DNA of 64,000 bases, from NCBI GenBank assembly GCA_036852015.1, contig JAANDG010000041.1:414296-478295 (forward strand), written 5' to 3'. The notes beneath the pieces are model-generated. The model did no database searches and was not told where the DNA came from. It worked only from the letters and a program-made list of their open reading frames with translations. Position numbers and translations under genes: made by a program. This stretch comes from Pelodera strongyloides (taxonomy: Eukaryota > Nematoda > Chromadorea > Rhabditida > Rhabditidae). Below, one piece after another: positions 13,969-25,529 of the stretch (position 1 is its first letter; each line of letters begins with the position of its first letter).

Positions 13969-14192
13969 AGCCTCTTGAGAAATTCAGGTACATTTGTGCA
14001 TATAAATAACCCTTATAAATATCGACAAGGCTGAATTCAAAAGAGAGCATATGAATAAGTTAGAAACATGATACACGTATTCGAAAACACATGGGGAATT
14101 ATCACAAAGGCTAAGATCAAACTGAGTATAAACGAAGAGACAGCAGATCAAAGATCCAGTTTTTTTGAAGCAAGAAGTGATTTGTGTTAAGT

Positions 14193-17100
14193 TTAAAGTA
14201 GTTTTGTGAAGTAGTTGAGTCCTTGCCCAAGATCCCAGATGCCGATACCCACTCCGTGTTTCTTAGCCACATTCAGGCGTAGTTCGATGCTCGTGAGGCT
14301 TGGGTAATATACCAAAGAGTTGCTAAAGTAATTGATGTTATATGAAGAATATCTTACCAAATCATACAAGTATATTTGGATAGGTGAATAATGCATATAG
14401 ACAGGTCGACTCAATACAGTTACTAAACCAATTTAAAGCATCTAACCATAAGCCTTACGTGAGTAGTATTCGATGTTCAGCCACTTCCTCATCCCATTCC
14501 AGTACAGATTGTTCTCCTTCCAACAATTCGAGATACCTAAGTGGTTTGTTAATGATGAATCAGTTAGATGACACTCGTACACTGTACTACTCAGGCTTCG
14601 ACTATTAAGGGGTCGTAAATGATAAGTACTATTACACGATTTTACGTGATGTGCATTCATCTTCCTCCTACTCGCCTGATTGATCGCTTATGAGCATTTG
14701 ATGTTCCTTTGATGTATACAGTGCTGCATTTATCTGAGGAGAAACCTGGGCGCGGATGATATCTGTGCGCCCGGCAAAAAAGAGGCGATTTCTCATGGCA
14801 AAAGAGCCGGCAACGGTGCGCAACAGCCGATAAATATTCACAAGGGAAAGTGAAAGTTATCTTCGATACAAGAAAAAGCAAAACTTTGCAGTTATGTGTA
14901 GAAAGTCATTATCCGGGGGACTCAACTCGCAACCAAGTTTATATTTGTAGTTGCGTGTTCACATAAGCACTGATAATGAGCCTTTGATCACTATGGTGTG
15001 TCGTTTGCTTCCGTACTAAACGAAACCAGCATAAGTGATCATTGTTCATCGATCAAGCTTCCCCCAAACCATCAGAAAAAATAAGAGATGCAACTTCCAC
15101 CGTGTTGCAAATTTATGATGTTCGATCTCAAGTGAGACTGGACAAGTGTTATCAGGAAAAATGTTGAAAGGGAATATCCGCTGATTCCTTCCGCTCATCT
15201 GAATGTGTGCGCGGGGCAACTTCTATTTGTATATGTGTGTCCAAAGGGACTTCTTGTATGTTGGTATCAATTTACACCCGCCCTACCACACTGCTTCCTC
15301 CCATTTGTATTACGCTAGTGCGCGAACCAACGCAACAACAAACACACACATAAGGCGCCGTTTAGCAAAGAGCTGCTCATCCTCTCAGGCCAAGGGACTA
15401 ACTCCAATCAATTAGAACTTCGGAATACATGCCAATTGGAAATTCGGATTACCTCAAAGACGTCAACAAAACATGTTGCAGAAACAGCCAGTAACTGATT
15501 TTCGTTATCAACACTATCGATTTAATTCAATGCAAATGTTCGGCTCCAGTCCTTTCATGGTGTTCAGTTAATGTGTGGTTGTCCATACCACACACATAAA
15601 CGCACATAGTATACAGAAATGATGTGAGTCACGCTATGCGCGGTGATTTCACATCTCTTCGCCTGAGTGATGTAGTTACTATACAGCATAACTCGCATTT
15701 CCCTTTAGTCGTTTTACTGCAAAAAGCCCTACGCGAGTACCATCCCAAGAACATGATCGCCCTCGAAGAAAGACAGCTGAAAGTGAGAGTTTCCAACCGA
15801 TGGGGACCGCAAAAATGTAGGTTCAGATTATTGCAAGCAAGGCATTTCATTCGAAAATCCGATCATACTTCCGGCCAGCATAATAATAATGAACTAATTA
15901 GAAATAATCTACTAATTGTTTGTTCCTTCGCACATGCTACCAACGATTTCCGATGAAACAAGGTAATCAATAGAGAGACTCGATCAGGTCAAGATCTTTG
16001 GGATGTCTCTGCTTTTTTTGAATGTATATGTAATTGGGGGTCGATGTGTGCAGGAGAAAGATGGCAGAGAGCAGCTCCACAACCAGTTCTTTCCTTTCCG
16101 ATCTCGAGAGGGTCGGCAGTGCTGCCGATTACAAGAAAGTGCACATTAACTTGCATCACATACATAGTTGCATACATTGCGGGATAAGACGATCTCGTGT
16201 GCAGGTTCCCAGTAAAATCGCCCTTCTTAAATGAGTACTTGGGAAGTAGGGATCGCCTTCTTCGAAGTGGCATTCCATAATCAGTAAACAACAAACAACA
16301 GCCACTCGTATCCGTGCCACCATCTATGGGAAAAAAACCGTATGCAGTTTAAGTTATACCGATGCCACATTGCTTCCGATGTGTCCTCCTTTTACCATTA
16401 ATAATCGTACTCAAAATAACGTATTGACCAGTTCTCTGGGAAAGTGAAAGTGCGAGAGAAGTCACGAATCTTCTCAACAACTTGTTTTCTGAGTCTTGGT
16501 ATAATCTCGATGTGCGCCTCTGCGCAATCAACTGAGAGTAAGACGGTGAAAGTCTCGCGAATGCGATGGCATTTACGCGGAAAAAAAAGAAACCCCACTT
16601 TACACGATACGAGATCAAGCGCGCAGCGCGCCTGCTAGCGCCGACATTGTGTAATAATACATTGGCATCCCTGCAGTCATGAAAGCGATTGTACGATTAT
16701 ATGCCACACTGCTTGGATGAATGGAAAGAGAAAGTTTCGGGAAAAGGTCTTGAAGAAATGAGGGACCGCTTACAGTAATAGTATGACACATGTAGTTTTG
16801 TCCAGAAACAAACTGCAACAAACTCTAAGATTAACCAATGCCAAAATCACTCACTTTCCTCGAGTTACGGCCTCGGCACCTTTCTTACTGTAATGGTACC
16901 CATAGTAATTGATTCCAATCATAATACGACTGGCCATAACGGGAGACCCTTCTGTCAACACCTATAAAGCGAATTATTTGATAGGAAGCTAAATTCGCGG
17001 CATTTACGAGCGGCATTTACGAACTTCTGATTCTGTTAACTTTACTATTAATACCACCAATAAGAATCACCTCAATGCTCTTTTCCACCCATTTCAATGG

Positions 17101-20100
17101 AGCAACACCCGCGCCTCCAGGGTAATCGTAGGTCATCACCTAAAATACCACCCAATAATTTAATAATCTCAAGAATAAAAAGGAATATCGTGTTTAGGAA
17201 CAGGTATTACGCGGCGAAATCCACTGATAAAACATACTTGCTGGACTAAGTATAATAACAAATTTTCATGGTCACAAAAGCGCAACAGCAGTACCTGAAT
17301 GTAGTCAATAGATCTCATCATGGCCTGGAGAAAGGCAACCGTGAACATTCCCGTCATCTGGCTGCAAAAAGTCAATATCAAAGTTACGAATCATAAAACG
17401 CAAAACGATCTGCTTGCAACTGTTAAGTAAGTCAACATTATGTTATACAATATTATACAATACGTAATTGAAATATGCCATGCTTACTTGTTTGCTCCAA
17501 GCGGAGGCCCAACCGGCACAATAATCTCCAATCCTTTATCGTGGAATCCGTCACCCCACTGCACGAGCAGTTCGACCAAGTAGCTGAATAATGTTTAAGA
17601 ATCAAGCTAATTAAACTGGAGTAGAATCCTAGTAGGTGTCTTGAGAAGATACCACATTCCCTACGAAAAAAAACGAAAGAAGCTTCTTGACTGATGCCGG
17701 TGTTTTGAAAAAAAAAATACTAGAGAAAACTCACGGAGCTGCACCGCCCTGCGTAACAGACATAATCGACATCCATAGCTCGATCACAGCGCCATCGAAT
17801 TGATTTCTCTGAAAATTATTGGTGAGCTAAGGAGAATACATAGTTTCAAGTTCTCCTACATATTTCGTCATAATGTTTTGTACAACTACTCCTCACATGT
17901 GTTTTAGGCCAGTGATTTCACGAACTTCCCAAAGGACTAACCCGCATTAAAGAGCTAAAGTTACCTAATCCAGAAATGCAAAAACTCAAGGTTTAGCCAA
18001 GAAGCTGAGAGTGAAGAGAGAGAAGAGATAAAGGCGAAAGGGAAACAAAGAGAGAACAGAAGTGTCAGAGAGCGAGAGTCGTGAGGAAACAGAAAACAAC
18101 AACGTGAGATGGCAGGGAGATAGGGAGAGAGGGAGTTGCGAGAGTTAGGAGAAAGAAGAGATCAAGTAAGATTACAACTGAGAGGGAAACGAAAATCACT
18201 AGATTGGGTTAAGAGAGAGCAGAGATGAAGACGGAACCGGATTCACCTTTCTCAACCACTGAGTCTTGAGATACGATAATACCTTCACAATGGCAGGAAG
18301 AGGGATCGGACGGAAATTGCAGATTCTGCATGACACAATACCAGATCATGTGAATTCTAGGCTATTTTTTGCTGCAACAGACAAAAATAAAATCTGCCAA
18401 TTCCGAAATTCTTAGAAAAATGGCATCCACTTAAGTATATCAGTCCCACGTTTAATTTTGAAAAGCCATATGAGCTTAATTTTCAGTCATGTGTCACCCT
18501 CATATTTCAGAAAAGAGGTGCCGATGCACTGTATGTGCCATACTTTGAGCATACACGAGAAGAGTACTTTTTTGAGTTTATAGGTAAAAGGGTCAAGCGC
18601 AGATGCATGCCGAGATGAGAACTAGTGCAATTATGTCATGTATGCCATTTTCATACACAGAAGGAGCACTTATTTTTATGAGGTGGAGAAAAACATTACT
18701 GGGATGTCTAATGTGTTGTCTCGTGCACTTGCTGACATGGTTTTCATCAAATTCAAAACGCTCACTAATTAAAATTTAACCTTGCCTTCATTAAATTAAC
18801 AATGCAGTTTATTTATAGTGGCTACATTTTGCGCCTAATTACATATGAATAACGCTTAAAGTCGCCTTCCGTAAATAAGCTTGATCGATGCGCTCAGGAA
18901 ATAACTATTCGATGCGGCTAGGCTTGCTTGCTTGGTTAAGTGTGACCGAATTTATTCGATCGACAGTGGTACCATTCATTGCCTGTACAGGTCACGCTTT
19001 GACAAATGGTCATCAAAACAACCCTGCGCTTGAGGTCGAAGTGGGCATTGGCAAATTTCCCCCCAAGTGAAAAGGAAACAGGTATACCAGGTCAATAACA
19101 AACAAAGTTCAACTGCTCACAAGCACAGCGCACAAATCGGGTTAAGTTGTCGATGTTTAGAAAGCACATCTCGGTCAGCTTTTAGTTAACTATAAGGCTA
19201 GTTAATAAAGTATCACAGTATTTTTAGAACAACCTGCGTCATTCCCAGTTGAAGTGTATTGTTGAGCATATCGCTCAGAAAATGGTTCAGACGTTTACCA
19301 ACCGTTAGGAAATTGATTAGATCGTTGCGACATTGAAGTGCCCAGCGCTCATTTGTGAGAAACTGTGACATGTCTTCTGGAGACCAATCATCGAAAAGGA
19401 CGCGGGGCACTATTTTGATGGCAGAATTATTCGATCGAACATCATTCATCCAACCTGAAATTATAGGCTTATTTGGAAGGTGGTAGATCTGACTCTGAGC
19501 CTGCAATCTACTCAAATTTACCTACCGTAGACATGCGACGGCCGTTTTACTTCTCTAGTATTTTAAATCGTAATAAATACAACCACAGTATGAGTGGAAT
19601 TCCAAATTTCTCACCATGATCGATATCGTGTGTTCCGAGAATTTGACACGACTGCTCTTCATCGGTATTCTTAGGTTTCAATTGTAGCCACACTGGAGAA
19701 ACGTGAGTCAACTTTTGGGCGATAGATTTAGCAAGATCATATCCGTGATTATTCCACTGAAATACTAAGATATGTGCAAAGAATTAACAAATAATTGACT
19801 AGGTCGAACCGCAAACCAAAGTAGCGTCCAAGAACAGTCTCGTAAACAATTGTATGGAAAATTCCGCAAATCACTTACAGGCGTGACATAAGCAAGTGCC
19901 GGGTTTTGAAATGCTCTTTCACTGGAATCCACTGTCTGTTCGTCTTCCAAGATCGATTGTTTATTCACAGAAGCTGGAGGAAACTTGAGGTCGCCAAGCT
20001 GCAATAATTTTCATATAACTGTTTCTAGGACTTAATTTCAATACTCAATGAGAGCCCTTCGTCTCAGGGAGAAAAATAAGTGAGAAAAAAAAGCAAGTTA

Positions 20101-20237
20101 CTCACGTATTTGTGCTCGTCATCTGCCTGTTTGACTTCCGGTTCTAGTTGTGATTTTGTTTTCTTCTTTCGATCGGATTTTGACAAGGCTATGCTGTATC
20201 CAACCAGATATACCAGAATAACTATCCAAGCTCGCAT
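14193..20237 (-). CDS. CHID1: Chitinase domain-containing protein 1 (CHID1/SI-CLP-like), complete
   Basis: This is a secreted or endolysosomal GH18-family protein; vertebrate CHID1 binds saccharides and stabilin-1 rather than acting as a classical chitinase. There are eleven exons: 20106-20237, 19879-19998, 19615-19756, 19303-19454, 17735-17808, 17488-17583, 17295-17361, 17071-17139, 16855-16961, 14459-14536 and 14193-14322. All phases fit and they give 388 residues (human CHID1 is about 393). A signal peptide occupies residues 1-18 ([19 protein letters not shown]). The core begins at YVTPWNNHGYD. It continues through [22 protein letters not shown], the barrel strand FDGAVIELW and VMTYDYPGG, and ends with [16 protein letters not shown]. 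The canonical GH18 DxxDxDxE motif is not intact, as in human CHID1, so hydrolysis is unlikely. The ATG lies one base after a TTTATTTCAG acceptor. Confidence 0.93.
14537..16854 (-). other. Large CHID1 intron, no exon recognised
   Basis: This phase-2 intron of 2.3 kb lies between the GINYYGYHY exon and the [10 protein letters not shown] exon. The flanking exons join in frame and match the spacing of human CHID1, so nothing is missing. A GCGCGCAGCGCGC-type palindromic patch lies near 16.62 kb. Open frames here are not family-like. Confidence 0.6.
17809..19302 (-). other. CHID1 intron with long purine tract
   Basis: This phase-0 intron lies between the NDLINFLT exon and the [10 protein letters not shown] exon. 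The plus strand is strongly purine-biased (GA-rich with few pyrimidines) over about 18005-18236, meaning a polypyrimidine tract in the transcript. No coding exon is needed or seen. Confidence 0.6.
18005..18236. repeat. Long purine (GA-rich) tract in a CHID1 intron
   Basis: The plus strand is dominated by A and G with many GAGA units. Being inside a minus-strand gene, it is a polypyrimidine tract in the pre-mRNA. Confidence 0.8.
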
Positions 20238-20241
20238 CCTG

Positions 20242-21369
20242 AAATAAACATGGAACATGTGCATTCTACTGTCTAGTAAGTACACCGACCCTCGAAGATC
20301 TCTTTTATTGAGTTAAGGCAATTAAAAACATGTGTGGAAATGATATAACAAAGGGTTTTATGTTTCTCATACGTTTCAATATGTAACTTAGCAGACTTGC
20401 GGTTCAGTGAAACGAATATACCGTAATATTAGTGTCTAATTGGCAGTCAAGCTCAATAAAACAGTTAGAATACTCGTAGCACGGAAACACAACTTGCTTT
20501 CATCTAAATGATCAGTGGAGTGACTGTTTCCACAAACATGTTAATGATTCACTTTCACATAATTTGTTAGTAGCATTTCACAATCATAGAACACAATTGG
20601 TACGAACCACTGAGTACGTTTGCATTAGCCAGCGACAAGATGAAAACTAATTTATTCACAGAATTCACAACCAAATCACCTATTCTACATATAACTTCTA
20701 CAAAAGACCATATGTAGAGTAGTTGGAACCGAAAGCAGGTTAGACGAAGAAGAGTCAATAAAAATCTACTATATACGGTTACAGATTTCAAAAAAAAAAG
20801 AAGAGGATTCGTGAATGATTCAATATGTAGGTAGAAAAGATGATAGTTCTAACGACTTAATACATTAATAGTTTGGTTGAACGTTGAGACGTTACAGTTA
20901 GGCCATGCAACAATTTTGGAATAAAAGACTTCCACTTACTTTAGCACCGAACGTAACTAACTAGACATTACATAGTAAAAGACTCGAAATGAGGAACGAA
21001 GTATTTAAAAGAATGGAATTTCAACCAACACTCATAAGAAAAGAACGGAGCAATTTCTGGGCAAGCATGGAACGTGACTCAAAATGGTATTCATATATCC
21101 TAATTTATATTTACACACCAGAATACAACTTTACCCGTTGTTACACACAAATGACAGTTTGAAATCAATAAATAGGTACAAAATGAAGGTAGATCTTTAC
21201 TTTATCAGTAAACCTGATAAGTGGGTGCTTAGTTAACTGTTCTAGCTAACAAATTGTTAAATAATTTCCGATAATAGTTAGTAGGCTTCCAGCTGCATGT
21301 CTTCTAGCCGAAATGATACAAAAGCATGAATTCCTCTCAAGAAAACGAAAACAAAATGGAAATCGATAA
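20242..21369. other. Intergenic spacer between CHID1 and AP-3 mu
   Basis: The spacer should hold the AP-3 mu 3' UTR and the CHID1 upstream region. I could not place a clear poly(A) signal for AP-3 mu on the minus strand. The sequence is AT-rich with no supported exon. Confidence 0.5.
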
Positions 21370-24300
21370 TCACGTTCGAACTTGGAATCGACCGGCTTTT
21401 GTGATATACTTCACTCCCTTGAACGGCTTGTATTTTTCACCGTACATATCCAGTCGATTCACCTTCAGACCAGACACCGTCAATTGGTTGATCTTGAACC
21501 GAACATTTATGGGCGGAGAGTCACAAACGGCGGTACCAGAGATGGAAACCTGAAATCGATGCGTTGCGGAATAGCTCTATTACTTTGGCGGAATGATAAA
21601 ATCATTGACGTTCAAATAAGTCAAGAAAGTGCGAAAATACCTCACATCGTTTAGTGGAAAATTGTCCCACATTGACATATTCGCAAAAGAACAGAAAATA
21701 AATGTATACTTGAAATTGAGCTCCGCATTAACTTAGATCCCGTTGAAATTAGAAAAAAAAACGATCGTACCGATCCTTTAAGCGATGGAGGCTTTCCGAG
21801 GTCGATCTTCCCAATGTTCCATTGCAGTAGTTTGCTGGTTGGATCAAATGAATACTTTCCATGACTGGCAACCAGATTACAGTTGAGCACAGCCTTTGGC
21901 ATGGTCATCTCCGCAACAACATCTTCTACCTAAATTGCACGCTGTCCATCAAATAAATATTATTAAGGTACTTCAACATGATACATCGAACATATACACC
22001 GATACGCGTTATGTTCAACAAGAAAAATGCGAGAAAACTGCAAAACTCACAATTTTTCCCATGCTCTGCTTGGGTCCAATAGTTAGATCAAGCCTCGAAG
22101 CGGCGCCTCCTTTCAGAACAATACTGTGACGAACATAGACAGGAATTGCCACCATACTTAAACATACAGAATAAGTTCATGAACTACAACGTTAAAAAAT
22201 AATAAAGTGCGTACGTGTAATTCATACTATATGTATAACAGATATTTGTTAACAAATTTGAGTGGGTTAGGGTAACATACTTTTGTGCTGCGATGTGGTA
22301 AGACAGAAGGCGGAAGTTGCCATCCGGTGGTACAAACGACAAAACTCGTTCATTCTGAAAATTATCAGGATTTTCCTGGAATTCTGAAAATTCGGCAATG
22401 TTACTGTAGGCTGAGTTCACAAGCAAATACGGCAGTAGCGAAAGACTGCGGAAGAAATTTTTTTTCGCATGAGTTTCAGTACTCACCTCCCATCGTTTGA
22501 ATCTGATGCATGGGTGGAAGGACACATCATCAAGCAATCGGGGATTGACTAGGGTCATTGTCAGATCAGGCATTCCAGACAGTTTACAACAACAGTCGAT
22601 CTGAAACCCGTTCAAATATTTCCAATGCAAAGCTAAGTTGTAAATCATATTACCGAAATACAGAAATAAGAAAGCAAGAAGGGAAAATTTCAGCATATTC
22701 TCACAAAACTTACATATCCCTGAATTTCGGCGAATACGGTCGATCCTTGCTTATCAATAATTGCATCAATCTCCTCAACTACGTCGAAATACGACTCGTT
22801 GTTCGTGTATTTGACACCTATAAACAATAGATGCGTTGGAAAACATCAAGCATGGCTGATACAAAGTCAAGTTAGCATCCTCAAATAAAAAAGGCCGGAA
22901 ACGCTAACCTTGCCGTCTCCACGGGATGTTGGAAAGTTGCCCTGTTGGTAGCACATCCGAGAGATTATTGCGGCCCGTAACCTGCAATCAATTTTTTTTG
23001 GGAGTCAGCAACAGTACCACGATGTGTAAACTAAATTAAACGCATATAAATCAATTACCAAAGTACTAAGTGAAATATTATGAAATACTTCAACAATCAA
23101 CAATGCACAACGTGCGACAAACAAACAAACAAACCTGATTAGCTATATTCCTTAGGAAGTTGGGCGGTTTTATCAAATCCTGTAGAATATTCAACTCAGT
23201 CACGAGTGGATATCCGTTATCGAGCATTTCATCAAGCAGCTAAATAGATACGTTTGCGTATACATGTACGTTTGCATGCACATCAACATAGCTTAATACA
23301 TTGTGTGGCAATAACGTAATTTGTTGCATAGACCGAGCACCAACAACGAGGCAACGACATTGAAAAAATTCTCGTTGGCTTATTTTGAACTATTTTATCC
23401 ACTACTGATTAATGCGCCCAACGGTGGGCGAATATATTTGAGGGCGATGAATATGTTTCAATAAAAAGCTTATAGTTGAATTTCAAACCTCAAAAACAAT
23501 CACACAGTTGTCCTTTATTGAGGAATCGGAACATTCGTCGAAATATTGGGCGAATGTTTGAACAACACGATGCAGAAATTCGAGAACCATAAGAGGAGGA
23601 GCTGTAATTTAGTCAGTATTACATTAAATAGGCTGCGCCGATAACGTCAATTTAAACACAAACTCTCCACTCGTTCTCAGCTCAGAGCGTTCTATGTGCA
23701 CAACCGCGTTCCTATCTTATCCGGCAAGGTTCTTAAAATGATATTTCATAGACTGTCCAAGGGAATTCAGTCCGACCCTTTATTGCACAAAGATCCAAGT
23801 GACTTACTTTCAAATGTTGTAACTGCGAGAAGAAATATCTGATTGTGATAAACACTGATAAGATAATGATGTGGAGTGGAGATTATGGGAGGAACATCTT
23901 CAGGTTGCGCGGCCTGTAATAGTAAAAGGGTGAATTACTTAACGAAGGAGTAATCACGAAGTGCGTAAACTGGGAGTAGTTAAATAACTGCTTCTTGCGG
24001 CGGACATTGTTAGGTAATAGTGCGATATGATATTGGTGTTGTCATTCAAAAATCTTTGACCACATACGGTAATATTTAAGACGTGTGGTGCAGATAACAG
24101 TGGTAAGTGGCAGCTAAGAGGCATTTGAATACACTTCCTATTTGAGAAAAAAAACTAAGAATAAGTATGAAAATGAGGTCCGACCTTCTTTTGAACGTCA
24201 AAAAAGTAGTCACATATTGATCGATGAATGACTGATTTCCAGTGTTTTTCTAACAAAACGTCTCTGAAAGACATACACGTTAGGGTTGTATTTGTTTCAC

Positions 24301-24445
24301 CGTTGTTGGAAGACATATGAAGGATCCACTGTATTTCGGCGACGGGGAAAAATGTAGGAGTTTATTTCTTGTGTTCCACAATAAACGATTTAACCCTTAT
24401 TATTGCTTACCCTGTGGTATTGACGATAAATAATGAGTTGAGCAT
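21370..24445 (-). CDS. AP3M: AP-3 adaptor complex mu subunit (AP3M), complete
   Basis: This is the medium chain of the AP-3 complex, which sorts cargo bearing tyrosine signals from endosomes to lysosomes and lysosome-related organelles. There are twelve exons: 24411-24445, 24185-24263, 23808-23913, 23489-23601, 23135-23239, 22909-22981, 22714-22817, 22487-22600, 22281-22354, 22051-22156, 21771-21929 and 21370-21549. They give 415 residues (human AP3M1 is 418). The longin-like N-terminal domain (about 1-140) opens with MLNSLFIVNTTGDVLLEKHW and includes ISTPHHYLISVYHNQIF. The linker has LPTGQLSNIPWRRQGVKYT. The mu-homology domain follows with DDVSFHPCIRFKRWE, PPDGNFRLLSYHIAAQ and the nearly invariant tail GLKVNRLDMYGEKYKPFKG. 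The intron ending at 22157 uses an AAG acceptor and the exon-2 donor is a weak GTCGGA. A leader-type acceptor lies at 24509-24511, 63 bases before the ATG. Confidence 0.96.
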
Positions 24446-24511
24446 ATCAGTTGCTGTTGAGGAATGAATATGAAGAATGTATTACTATACGTATTTTCTA
24501 AAGCACTCCTG

Positions 24512-25529
24512 AAACAAAAGCATAAATGCCCCGCGGGTTAAAACAGAAAATACATTTATTTCAAGCCAGGAAAATCAAATACTAAAACCAAACATTAGGA
24601 ACTCACGGATCAAATACGTAGAGTACGCAATACACTAGGCAAATCGTCGACAAAAAAGAGACAAAGGAAAGTTATGGAGCTGTGTAATCCGTTTTATAGC
24701 GAATTAAAATGTTCAAAAGACAGACAAAACATTGCCCCAGAAATCTTATCGGATTCACTGAATACGCTGGCGCGGACCGCAACGCGAGATATGTTGTCGA
24801 ATAGAATGGCACTGCGATCGCTGCTAATCTATTCCCGAATAACCCCCCTCTGGTCGCTAAGCGCCCGAACGCGCGCACTTTTTACCGCGCGGTGCAGTGT
24901 CGCAGGTGTGCACCGGGGACAAGGCGTGCGCGCGTTCGCGCGGTTAACCCACACATAGTGTAGCAACTACGGTAACAACATGAAAAATAGTATACACAAA
25001 AGAGGGAAATTGATATAAAATGTTTTATTCAATACTTATAAGCAATAAAAAGCACTGTAATATTAATAATTTGATGATAAATATTACAAATACATCTGGC
25101 TAAAGTATAAAGTAAGATAATCCACAAATTACGCTCTAACACGTAAAACGCTAAAAGAAATCCTAACACTTAGAAGAAAGTAAGAAAATGTACACTTCGA
25201 CCAAAGACTAAAATAAAGGTTACTTTTTCGATAAATTACTAGAAACAGAAGGAAACAAAGAATAAGTACCAGTAATTATTAAACCCATAAAACAAAGGAA
25301 ATTAGTCTCACGTTGAAATTCACTAAATCAGGAATGTATGCAAGGTAAACTGGTACTCACTGGTCACTGGATTATATACAAAATGTGCAACTAAACATAA
25401 CTACAAATTATTGGTACTGCTGAATTACACGAACACGAACTAAACAAATCAATCAAAGTGGAACTCAGCATTATTTGAAGATCTACGAACAGCGAACACG
25501 TATTGGAACATTTCAATTCAGCGAGTATT
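24512..25529. other. Spacer with CpG-dense block upstream of AP-3 mu
   Basis: The spacer contains a CpG-dense segment (about 24765-24945) and AT-rich DNA beyond it. A minus-strand AATAAA at 25024-25029 could end the 159-residue gene after a 3' UTR of about 500 bases. No coding exon is supported; the open frame across the CpG block is composition-driven. Confidence 0.5.
24765..24945. promoter_or_regulatory. CpG-dense block with 13-bp inverted repeat, candidate AP-3 mu promoter
   Basis: The block is rich in CGCG and GCGC steps in an otherwise AT-rich spacer. A perfect inverted repeat, CGAACGCGCGCAC at 24866-24878 and its complement at 24926-24938, is separated by 47 bases. It lies 320-500 bases upstream of the AP-3 mu ATG. 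The promoter role is inferred from position and composition only. Confidence 0.4.

Larger units (their letters stand above)
7670..14192. other. Intergenic region upstream of the DVE-like gene
   Basis: No gene can be supported in these 6.5 kb. It may contain 5' exons or regulatory DNA of the DVE-like gene. Visible elements are a small tandem repeat near 7.84 kb, a GC-rich block with a hairpin and GC boxes at 9.44-9.70 kb, G-runs at 9455 and 13958, and a short CpG-rich palindromic patch at about 12656-12675. Confidence 0.6.
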
